Below, piece by piece: positions 54,305-61,618 of a stretch of 64,000 bases of DNA. Each line of letters begins with the position of its first letter. The first letter of the stretch is position 1. This DNA is from Saccharopolyspora oryzae (GTDB lineage Bacteria > Actinomycetota > Actinomycetes > Mycobacteriales > Pseudonocardiaceae), in contig NZ_JAQGLA010000010.1 in the NCBI RefSeq assembly GCF_027853915.1, positions 62,001 through 126,000 on the forward strand, read 5' to 3'. The notes under the pieces were generated by a model. That model was given only the letters and a program-made list of their open reading frames with translations. It was not told the DNA's origin and ran no database searches. A program made the position numbers and the translations under genes.

Positions 54305-54535
54305 ATGAGCCAGCAGGAACCGAGTTTCGAACACGACATCCGTCCCCTGTTTCGGTCAGAGGACATCGAGGCGATGTCGGGGCTGTTCGACCTCTCTTCC
54401 TACCAGGACGTGCGCTCCAACGCCGATAAAATCTACGAAGAACTCTCGGACGGCAGTATGCCCTGCGACGAAGCCTGGCCTGCCGAACGCGTGCAGCTAT
54501 TCGAGAGCTGGATCAACACAGGCTATCTGCGCTGA
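54305..54535 (+). CDS. Conserved small protein with an FEHDIRPLFR / GSMPCDEAWP motif
   Basis: 76 residues. FEHDIRPLFRSEDIEAM at the start and ELSDGSMPCDEAWPAERVQL followed by FESWINTGYLR at the end resemble a short module found alone or attached to peroxidase- or oxygenase-like proteins of actinomycetes and proteobacteria; the MPCDxxWP part recalls haem-less cytochrome-c-like tails. Acidic and soluble. The biochemical role is unknown. An AAGGCGGG element precedes the ATG at 54305. It probably belongs with the 50-residue frame just upstream. Confidence 0.6.
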   Translation: MSQQEPSFEHDIRPLFRSEDIEAMSGLFDLSSYQDVRSNADKIYEELSDGSMPCDEAWPAERVQLFESWINTGYLR

Positions 54536-54661
54536 AATCCGCCACCCCTCATCGCGGTCCGGCGGAAGGTGGGATCAGGCGCCCGTTTCGCGGATGAGGA
54601 TTGATGACCTCGTCGTCGGGGTAATAGGGACGCGCTGATGAGAAGTGCCGCTGTCGGCTGA

Positions 54662-54930
54662 GTCGAGCTTTGCTACGACGGAACCGGCCAAGGGCCGAGG
54701 GTCATGCTGCTGCACGGTTGGCCGGGCGATCGGGTCGACTATCGCGCGTGACTCGGGATCGCAGATGCGGCGTGGCCGCAGTACGGTCGTCTCATGCCTG
54801 CGGACCTCGTTGGGCGACCGCGACGCCTTCCGCGAGCAAGACCAAATCGCAGAACCGGTCATGAAGTCCCGAGACGCACGGGAAGGGGCCCGCGCCTTCG
54901 GGGTTAACGCCGCCCTCACTGGCAAGGCCA
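54662..54930 (+). pseudogene. Adjacent relics of an alpha/beta hydrolase N-terminus and an enoyl-CoA hydratase C-terminus
   Basis: 54662-54751 reads VELCYDGTGQGPRVMLLHGW then PGDRVDYRA and a stop: the beginning of an alpha/beta hydrolase with its HGW oxyanion motif. 54813-54930 in another frame reads DAFREQDQIAEPVMKSRDAR then EGARAFGVN, which looks like the C-terminal helix pair of an enoyl-CoA hydratase. Both lack the rest of their genes. Confidence 0.5.
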
Positions 54931-54960
54931 CTGACGCAGGGCGACCGGTGGGAGGGCACG

Positions 54961-56055
54961 GTGACGAAGGATCCCACTGCCGAGCCTGCAAATGGCGACA
55001 ACAAGCAGCCGGCGGGACAGCCGGGACGCCAGCTCGGCCCGCGCTCGCCCTTCATCACAGGCATGAAAGCGGCCGCTGGCGTGGCAGTCACCTTCGGCGT
55101 CGTCCAGCTGATCATTGCTGCGCGGCAAGTGCTGATCCTCATCGGCCTAGCCTTCTTCCTGGCGATGAGCCTGGAACCAACGGTGTCGTGGTTGGTACGG
55201 CACAAGCTGCCGAGATGGACCGCGGTGCTAGCCGTGCTGGTCGTTGCTCTGGGCGCCGTCGCCGGATTCCTCGCGGCGGCTATCCCGCCCCTGACCACTC
55301 AAGCAGGCCAATTCGCCGTGCAGGTGCCGGGATATCTGAGCAGCTTGCAAGACCCGCGGTCCACGCTCGGGCGACTCAATGCCCAGTTCGAGGTCCAACA
55401 GCGCGTGCAGCAGTTGCTCAGCGGACAAAGCGCAACGCTGGCGCAAGGACTGCTCGGGGCCGGACAGCTGCTGTTCGGCGCGATCTCCGGATCCGTCGTG
55501 GTCACGGTTCTCGTGGTGTACTTCCTGGCGGCGATGCCGCGCATCCAGCGGACGCTGTACCAACTGGTGCCGGCACAGCGGCGGCCCCGCGCCACCCGGA
55601 TCGGCAACGAAATCTTCGACCAGACCGGCGGGTATCTGCTCGGCAACCTGATCACTTCGCTGATAGCAGGGACGACGGCCTTCATCTGGCTCGTGATCTT
55701 CGGCGTACCGTTCCCGCTGTTGCTGGCGATGCTCGTCGCGCTCCTGGACCTGCTGCCAGTAGTCGGCCCCATCACCGCCGGTGCGATCGTCTCGTTGGTC
55801 TCCCTGACCGTGTCGTTGCCGGTCGCATTGGCCACCGCGGGCTTCCTCATCGTCTACCGAGTCATCGAGGACTACCTCCTCGTGCCGAAGATCATCGGCC
55901 GGGCCGTGCAAGTGCCTGCCGCGGCCACCGTCGTCGCCGTCCTGCTCGGGGCCGCACTACTGGGATTCATCGGGGCATTGATCGCCATCCCCATAGCCGC
56001 AGTAATCAGGCTTCTCCTGCGTGAGTTCGTGCAGCCACGCCTGGACAGCGCGTGA
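54961..56055 (+). CDS. AI-2E family transporter (PerM/YhhQ type)
   Basis: 364 residues; GTG start with GGGAGGG 3 nt upstream. Cytoplasmic polar N-terminus of about 35 residues, then seven to eight hydrophobic helices: LILIGLAFFLAMSLEPTVSW near 65, the amphipathic middle QVPGYLSSLQDPRSTLGRLN near 120, GYLLGNLITSLIAGTTAFIW near 230, ALLDLLPVVGPITAGAIVSL near 265 and VYRVIEDYLLVPKIIGRAV near 305, all typical of this family. Members transport or exchange ions or small metabolites; autoinducer-2 export applies to only some. No linked genes. Cytoplasmic membrane. Confidence 0.9.
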   Translation: MTKDPTAEPANGDNKQPAGQPGRQLGPRSPFITGMKAAAGVAVTFGVVQLIIAARQVLILIGLAFFLAMSLEPTVSWLVRHKLPRWTAVLAVLVVALGAVAGFLAAAIPPLTTQAGQFAVQVPGYLSSLQDPRSTLGRLNAQFEVQQRVQQLLSGQSATLAQGLLGAGQLLFGAISGSVVVTVLVVYFLAAMPRIQRTLYQLVPAQRRPRATRIGNEIFDQTGGYLLGNLITSLIAGTTAFIWLVIFGVPFPLLLAMLVALLDLLPVVGPITAGAIVSLVSLTVSLPVALATAGFLIVYRVIEDYLLVPKIIGRAVQVPAAATVVAVLLGAALLGFIGALIAIPIAAVIRLLLREFVQPRLDSA

Positions 56056-56512
56056 CAGTCCAGCCCACAGCCACCACTCCGGGTCGGACGCCAGAGGAAC
56101 GACCAAACGCCCGTGGTCGCCACGCCGGTAAGCGCCGGCGAGTGCACGCCGTGGATTCAAGCGGCAGGTGGAACGATGACTTCGGCGCAGTGCCGACTGT
56201 CGTGGAGCAGTTTGTTGGCGGACCTCCGTGACAGACGAGCTTCAGCTGCTCTACTGACACACCTCATCGACTACTCAGAGCGACCGATTCAGTTGCATAC
56301 CGTGTTAGAGGCGAAAGTCCTCTGTTGGGAGCAATTTTGAGTCATACGGTTGCAATTGCATCAACTCGCAGAGCAGTCGGGGCTCTGGCCACCCGATTCG
56401 GACTGAAAGATCGCGCGCTCTCGGAAGATGCGGGTGTTGTCCCTCGCGCAACACGATTGAACCGAAGATCCGAATAAAGTTGCTGAACCCACTGGAACGA
56501 TGAGGGATCACG
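56056..56512. other. Leader region upstream of the Gly/Trp-rich peptide gene
   Basis: 457 bp with no supported protein gene. GTGTTG (56434-56439) and CAACAC (56449-56454) form a small inverted repeat about 60 bp before the peptide start and may be an operator or part of the leader. AGAGG / CCTCT at about 56307-56323 could form a short hairpin. I see no known riboswitch. Confidence 0.4.
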
Positions 56513-56701
56513 ATGAAGATCAGCACAATCTTCAGCAACCGCGGCGGCTGGGGTGGCCGTGGCGGCGGCTGGGGCGGCGGCGGCTGGGGCCGTGGCGGCG
56601 GCTGGGGTTGGGGCGGCCGTGGCGGCGGTTGGGGCGGCTGGGGCTGGGGCGGCGGCTGGGGCGGTTGGGGTGGCTGGGGTTGGGGTGGCTGGGGCTGCTG
56701 A
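56513..56701 (+). CDS. Gly/Trp-rich low-complexity peptide, 62 residues
   Basis: ATG start with GAGGGA 5-6 nt upstream. After a 10-residue leader-like start MKISTIFSNR the rest is built only of Gly, Trp and Arg, ending in a single Cys: repeats of GGW, GGGW and GWGG (for example RGGGWGGGGWGRGGGWGWGG). I count 13 Trp in 62 residues. There is no known domain. The unit is bounded by its own ribosome-binding site and an intrinsic terminator 73 bp downstream, so it is probably expressed. Possibilities: a secreted or surface aromatic low-complexity protein, a metal- or membrane-active peptide, or a modified peptide precursor with MKISTIFSNR as a very short leader. A function cannot be stated. Confidence 0.65.
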   Translation: MKISTIFSNRGGWGGRGGGWGGGGWGRGGGWGWGGRGGGWGGWGWGGGWGGWGGWGWGGWGC

Positions 56702-57336
56702 TTGCCCCTGGCATTCCACGAAACCTCACCCGACTCACCGCAGCATCTAGCCGATGGCTGTCCACCCAACGCGTAGCTCCCGCCTGTACGCAGGCGGGAG
56801 CTTTTCCCATCGCTGAAGGGCTCTGGAAGGGCCTCAGGCATCGACTGGCCGAATTTGCCGAAGCGCCACCTCGGTCACCCCGACGCGGCCGGCCTTGGTC
56901 AACGTGTCCGCAAGAGCGCCCCGGGATTCGCAGGACCAACGAACCTATTGCACTGCCAATTCGGGAGCGGAGACTGGCAGGGCCCATGGTGGAAGCCGAG
57001 CCGGTGTTTCCCAGTTGCCGACAATGCCCACGAGCCGCGCGCGAACCCGAGTGGTCGGTCGTCGACGGCGACGGCTGCACCCCGCTCGGCACGAGTTGGC
57101 TCCAGCGAACTGCGGCATCCGGCCACCTGCGCCGGTCCCCCGCCGTCCCGCGATTGCGTCTCGGTGGCCTCTGGCACAGGCGAAGGAACAGCCGCCACGC
57201 GGAGGGAGTGGATCACAGGCCCAGAGCTGCCGGGGCGTTGCTCGGACGCATCGCCGTGTAGCTCCGGTCAAAGTCGGATGCTCCCGCGACTGGCACGACG
57301 AGATCACGAAGAACCGATGACACGCAAGGCATTTCG
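56702..57336. other. Intergenic region containing the peptide terminator, otherwise no gene
   Basis: 635 bp. Apart from the terminator at 56775-56805 I see no supported gene. Long open frames on the plus strand are low-quality and lack start signals. Confidence 0.5.
56775..56805 (+). terminator. Intrinsic terminator of the Gly/Trp-rich peptide gene
   Basis: Perfect 12-bp stem AGCTCCCGCCTG / CAGGCGGGAGCT with a 4-nt loop, followed by TTT. One of the few classical rho-independent terminators in the window. Confidence 0.9.
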
Positions 57337-58269
57337 ATGACCACCGCACCCTCCTACCTGATCACCGGCGCCGGCGGCGGAGTCGGCGGGATCAGCAGGC
57401 TCGTCGTGGAACACCTCCTCGCTCACCGACTGGCAGTTCGGGCCATGGTCCACCACGACGACGCCCGAGCCGAAGCGCTGCGCGCTCTCGGCGCCGATGT
57501 CATCGTCGGCGACCTCACCAACCCCGTGCACGTCGCCGCAGCCACCGACGGCATCAGCCGGATGTTGTTCAACATGAGCGTCTCACCGGACTACCTCGAA
57601 GCCACCGCCGTCGTCTGCGCGGCGGTCCGAGAACCGCCCGGCCTCGAAGTCCTGGTCAACATCTCGCAGATGACCGTCTCCCAGATGACGGCGACGAGCA
57701 CGGCGGAATCCCACCAGCAACGCCTGCACTGGCTGGCCGAGCACGTCATCGACTGGTCGGCGGTCCCGGCAGTTCACGTCAGACCCACGGTGCTGCTCGA
57801 GAACCCGCTGTTCTCCGTGCTCGCCGCGCAATCGATCCGCGACCACGACACGCTGGCACTGCCCTTCGGAACGGGCCGCACCTCCCCCGTCGCCGCCGGC
57901 GATGTCGCCAACGTGATCACCGCAGTCCTGCTCGCACCGCAACGCCACATCGGCTCGGTGTACGAACTGACCGGCCCCGCGGCCCTGGACATCGACGAAC
58001 TCGCCCGCGAGTACTCACGCGCGCTGGGCCGCCCCATCACCGCCGCGCACCTCTCCTACGACGAGTGGTTCGACCAGTTGACGAGCGCCGACCTGGATCC
58101 CCACGTGCAGCAACACATTGCCACGATGGCGAAACTGCACCGCGATGGCCGCTACGACCGCGCCACCACCGACGTCGAGAAGATCACCGGCCAACCCGCC
58201 CGAACAGTGGAGCAATACGTGCGGGAACGGCGCGACTCGTTCAAACACCGAGAAGACCGAGACCATTGA
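57337..58269 (+). CDS. NmrA-like NAD(P)-binding family protein
   Basis: 310 residues. The N-terminal Rossmann motif is SYLITGAGGGVGGISRLVVE, followed by LAVRAMVHHDDARAEAL and DVIVGDLTNPVHV, giving the atypical-SDR/NmrA fold; VLVNISQMTVSQMT near residue 105 replaces the usual SDR YxxxK site, and VHVRPTVLLENPLFSVLA with GRTSPVAAGDVANVITAVLL follow, as in azoreductase- and NmrA-type proteins. The C-terminal 60 residues (EYSRALGRPITAAHLSYDEW) cover the substrate cleft. Such proteins are NAD(P)H-binding regulators or quinone/azo reductases. The ATG has only a weak upstream site, and the gene stands alone, convergent with the P450 gene. Confidence 0.85.
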   Translation: MTTAPSYLITGAGGGVGGISRLVVEHLLAHRLAVRAMVHHDDARAEALRALGADVIVGDLTNPVHVAAATDGISRMLFNMSVSPDYLEATAVVCAAVREPPGLEVLVNISQMTVSQMTATSTAESHQQRLHWLAEHVIDWSAVPAVHVRPTVLLENPLFSVLAAQSIRDHDTLALPFGTGRTSPVAAGDVANVITAVLLAPQRHIGSVYELTGPAALDIDELAREYSRALGRPITAAHLSYDEWFDQLTSADLDPHVQQHIATMAKLHRDGRYDRATTDVEKITGQPARTVEQYVRERRDSFKHREDRDH

Positions 58270-58324
58270 TCACGAGTTACCCCCGCTCGATGGCCCGCAC
58301 AGCGATGCTTCTGCGCGAGCTGGG

Positions 58325-59587
58325 TCAGTCGGTGATTCCGTCGATGTCGACCAGGACGTGTCGCGGGCCGCGGAAGATCTGGTTGCGTCGGTACGGCGGT
58401 GGGTCCTCGACGAGCCGCGGGTTCTGCACGCGGCGGACGAACTCCCCGACCGCGGCTTGGACCTCCAGTCGCGCGAGCGGTGCGCCGAAGCAGAAGTGGA
58501 TGCCCTGGCTGTAACCGAGGTGCTGGTTGTCGGGGCGTTCGAGGTCGAGCTCGTCGGGATCGGTGAACCGTTGCGGGTCGCGGTTCGCCGAGCCGTACAC
58601 CAGGAAGATCGGTGCGCCCTTCGGGATCGTGGTGCCCGCGATCTCGATGTCGTCGAGTGCGGAGCGGGTGTGCCAGAACTGGACCGATGACTCGAAGCGC
58701 AGCAGTTCCTCGACCCCGGGCACGATCAGCTCGGGCCGGCGACGCAGTTCCTCGAGCGCGTCGGGGTGCCGCAGCAGGGTGAGCACGCTGTGGGCGATCA
58801 GGTTGACCGTGGTCTCGTGCCCGGCGAAGAGCAGCAGCACGGCATTGGCGACGAGCGTGCCCTTGGACATGCGATGCTCCGCGCCGTCGTCGTGCACCAT
58901 CGCCGAGAGCATGCCCGGGCCGGGCTGTTCGGCGTACCGGTCGAGCAGTTCGGTGATGTACTCCCCGAACTCCTGCACGGCCCGGCGACCATCCGCTGCC
59001 TCGTGCTGGATCTCTTCGGCGGTGGGTTCCGGGCCGAGGTCGAAGCTCTCCAGGGCAGTGCGGATCCAGTCGTGGAAGCGCGGTTCGTCTTCCAGCGGCA
59101 CGCCCAGGACCTCGCAGATCACGGTCACCGGCAGCGGGTAGGCGAGATCTTCGACGACGTCGATCCGGGTCTTGCCCTCCATGCCGTCCAGGAGGCCGGC
59201 GACGATGCGGCGGATCTCGGGGTCCAGGTCGGAGATCTGGTGCGGCGAATCGGGCGGGCCGTAGAAGTGTCGCAGCATCGTGCAGCGGTTTCGATCGTGC
59301 TCGGGCGGGTCGGAGGTGATGATGCTCGGCTCCAGATCGGCCGCGGTGATCGTTTCGGTCCCCGGCTCCCCCGGGTCCGCGCCCGGAGCCGTCCCCGGAA
59401 TCTTCGCGGGATCCGAGCTGACCCGGTTGTCGTGCAGCAGCGAGACGACCTCCCGGTAGGTGCTGACGACGTAGGTGCCGTTCGGCTGCCGCGCTACCGG
59501 CGTCTTGCGGAGCTCGGCGTAGAACGGGTACGGATTGGCGCGGTTTTCGTAGCGGAGGGCCTGCTGCCAAGGGGTTTCCTCGCTCAT
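58325..59587 (-). CDS. Cytochrome P450
   Basis: 420 residues, a soluble bacterial P450. I-helix oxygen-activation motif LLFAGHETTVNLIAHSV near residue 245, K-helix ExxR in GVEELLRFESS near 290, and the haem-binding loop YSQGIHFCFGAPLARLEVQA with the axial Cys near residue 368. C-helix HDRNRCTMLRHF near 100 supplies the haem-propionate contacts. Third gene of a leftward operon after ferredoxin and ferredoxin reductase genes, so its redox chain is complete (NAD(P)H to reductase to ferredoxin to P450). No biosynthetic gene cluster is visible around it. The substrate is unknown; a catabolic or detoxifying hydroxylation is the default expectation. Confidence 0.93.
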   Translation of the reverse strand: MSEETPWQQALRYENRANPYPFYAELRKTPVARQPNGTYVVSTYREVVSLLHDNRVSSDPAKIPGTAPGADPGEPGTETITAADLEPSIITSDPPEHDRNRCTMLRHFYGPPDSPHQISDLDPEIRRIVAGLLDGMEGKTRIDVVEDLAYPLPVTVICEVLGVPLEDEPRFHDWIRTALESFDLGPEPTAEEIQHEAADGRRAVQEFGEYITELLDRYAEQPGPGMLSAMVHDDGAEHRMSKGTLVANAVLLLFAGHETTVNLIAHSVLTLLRHPDALEELRRRPELIVPGVEELLRFESSVQFWHTRSALDDIEIAGTTIPKGAPIFLVYGSANRDPQRFTDPDELDLERPDNQHLGYSQGIHFCFGAPLARLEVQAAVGEFVRRVQNPRLVEDPPPYRRNQIFRGPRHVLVDIDGITD

Positions 59588-59633
59588 GGCGCTGTTCTCT
59601 TTCCTCTTTCGCCCGCGTGCTCCCGAGAGCGCG

Positions 59634-61037
59634 TCAGCGGCGCCGCGGGCGGAACTCGGCTCTGCGCTCGCTCGGGTCGTGTCCGGTCAGGACGACGTCG
59701 GGTATCGCCGTCGGGACGCCGTGTTCCGGGAATTCAGCGGGAATCGGCTTGAGGTCGTCGGGTTGATCCCAGCCCGGTGGCGGGGGCGGGAACGGAGCCG
59801 ACCGCTCGATCAGTCCCGCGTAGTGCGGCAGCCATTTGCCCTGGTTGAAGGCGACAGCGGCGACGATGCGTCCCCGGTGGCCGTAGGCGGCGGCGAAGCG
59901 GCGTTCCTTGACCGAACCCTGGACGAAGGCGATCTCGTCGCCGAAGGGCGGGACGCCGACGGACTTGATGTTGACGCCGAACTGACCGGACCAGAAGCCG
60001 GGCAGCAGCAGGTGCGGGTAGTAGTGGGGTTCGAGGTTCACCATGTTGTGGGCCGTGACCTCGGCGCCCAGGACGGCGTTGTCCCAGTGCTCCATGGCGA
60101 GGAACTCGTACTCGTAGAGCACGTGGGGTGCGCGTGCCACGTCCCCGGCCACGAAGACGCTGTCGGTCACCACGCCGTTGATGTCGAAGGCGCGACCGCC
60201 GGCGTCGCAGCCGACGCCCCAGGTACCGGCCGCCAGCCCGGAGCCCTCCAGCCACTCCACGTTGCGGATCGACCCCAGCGCGGCCAGCACCACGTCGGCC
60301 TCGACGGTGGCGCCGTCGGAGAGCTGAGCGCGTCGCACGTGTCCACTCGCGTCGCCTTCCAGCGACGACACGCCCACACCGCAGCGCAGGTCCACGCCGT
60401 GGTCGCGCTGCAGCTCCGCGGCGATCTCGCCGATCACTCCGCCGAGCGGGCCGACCAGCGGCGCCGGACCGCGCTCGGCGACGGTCACCGGAAGATCGAG
60501 TTCCCGGCAGACGGAGGCCACCTCCGAGCCGATGAACCCGGCGCCGATGACCAAGACCCGCGACGGCCGCGCGGCCAGCGCCTGCTGCAGCTGCGCGGCG
60601 TCATCGCGTGTGCGCAGCGCGAACACGCCCTCCAGGGCGGCCTCGGTCGGGTTGGGCCACTGCCGCGCGCGAGTGCCCGTGGCGATCAGCACCCGGTCGT
60701 ACGGGACCTGGTCGCCGTTGGCCAGGTGCACGTGCTTGGTGGTCCGGTCCAACGCGGTGGCGGCCACTCCGAGCCGCCAGTCCGCGTCCACGTGCCGCAG
60801 GCGGGGCAGCGCGGTGTGGTCGGCTGGCACCCAGCCCTTGAGCACCTGCTTGGACAACGGGGGACGGTCGTAGGGCTCGTGCGGCTCGTCCCCGATGATC
60901 GTCAACCGCCCGGTGAAGCCTTCCGCGCGGAGGGTTTCAGCGGCCCGCAGGCCCGCCAGCGAGGCGCCGACGATGACGATCCGGGCGTTGGCCTTGTAGT
61001 CGCGCACCAACTCCGCGATCGGTGCCGCCATGGTCAT
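59634..61037 (-). CDS. Ferredoxin reductase (FAD/NAD-binding, P450 partner)
   Basis: 467 residues; the ATG at 61037 overlaps the ferredoxin stop (a second Met lies 6 bp later). FAD motif ARIVIVGASLAGLRAAETLR near residue 18, EPYDRPPLSKQVLKGW near 55, the NAD motif SRVLVIGAGFIGSEVASVC near 158 and the second FAD contact DSVFVAGDVARAPHV near 290: the putidaredoxin-reductase family. The C-terminal part extends about 60 residues beyond the usual end (APFPPPPPGWDQPDDLKPIP), Pro-rich. It passes electrons from NAD(P)H to the ferredoxin encoded upstream. Cytoplasmic. Confidence 0.92.
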   Translation of the reverse strand: MTMAAPIAELVRDYKANARIVIVGASLAGLRAAETLRAEGFTGRLTIIGDEPHEPYDRPPLSKQVLKGWVPADHTALPRLRHVDADWRLGVAATALDRTTKHVHLANGDQVPYDRVLIATGTRARQWPNPTEAALEGVFALRTRDDAAQLQQALAARPSRVLVIGAGFIGSEVASVCRELDLPVTVAERGPAPLVGPLGGVIGEIAAELQRDHGVDLRCGVGVSSLEGDASGHVRRAQLSDGATVEADVVLAALGSIRNVEWLEGSGLAAGTWGVGCDAGGRAFDINGVVTDSVFVAGDVARAPHVLYEYEFLAMEHWDNAVLGAEVTAHNMVNLEPHYYPHLLLPGFWSGQFGVNIKSVGVPPFGDEIAFVQGSVKERRFAAAYGHRGRIVAAVAFNQGKWLPHYAGLIERSAPFPPPPPGWDQPDDLKPIPAEFPEHGVPTAIPDVVLTGHDPSERRAEFRPRRR

Positions 61038-61252
61038 GACGTCACGCCCCGCTCCGCACCGTCCTGGTGGTCCAGCACGATCGCTCGCACCGGGCAGGCT
61101 GCCGCGGCTCGCTGCACCTGCAGGCGTCGGGCGTCATCGGGGTTCGGCTCGTAGGTGAGCGCCTCCTCACCGGTCAACCTGAAGGTCTCGTGAGCGAGGA
61201 ACACGCACTGCGCGTACGCCTGGCACCGGTTCAGGTCCACGACGATTCGCAT
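61034..61252 (-). CDS. Small 3Fe-4S-type ferredoxin (P450 redox partner)
   Basis: The ATG at 61252 has AAGGAG 7 nt upstream; the frame upstream is not coding. 72 residues: MRIVVDLNRCQAYAQCVFLA gives the first Cys and the second five residues on, and AAACPVRAIVLD gives the third Cys with its Pro, the arrangement of actinobacterial [3Fe-4S] P450 ferredoxins. Overlaps the reductase start by 4 bp. Acts as a one-electron shuttle in the cytoplasm. Confidence 0.9.
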   Translation of the reverse strand: MRIVVDLNRCQAYAQCVFLAHETFRLTGEEALTYEPNPDDARRLQVQRAAAACPVRAIVLDHQDGAERGVTS

Positions 61253-61618
61253 GGGCAGGCTCCTTCCGTCCGCGCGGTCCTCCAGCTGGATAGCCCACCA
61301 CCGCCCGCCCGAGGCTGCACTCGGCGCCCGCGCTGATTCGTTCCGGCGGGAACTCGGTTCCATGCCACGATTGATGGTTCGGCAATTGATCGAAAGGGCC
61401 TAAAGCCACAACCCGTCCAACAATTCGGACGTATAGCTGAAAAGTTGAGCGCGGGGTGCGGGCAGTCCTACGCTCGTTCGAGAGGTGGCCCGTGCTCGGC
61501 CTGATGTCCGGGAATCCGGCTTGCCGAGGCGGTTCCCTCCGAACCGGTGACCTGGCGGCGGCTCCGCTCCTTCTCGACCGGGATCGCCGAACGGCCGCAG
61601 CGCGAAGGTGGCTTAGCG
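61253..61618. other. Divergent promoter region of the P450 operon and transketolase gene
   Basis: 366 bp without a gene. It must hold promoters in both directions. No clear operator was recognised. Confidence 0.5.

Noticed and set aside
56500-57261. 253-codon plus-strand frame overlapping the Gly/Trp-rich peptide
   Set aside because: It starts 13 bp before the peptide ATG in another frame, has no ribosome-binding site, and its content is Arg/Gly-rich frame-shift translation of the repeat. The peptide frame with proper signals is preferred.
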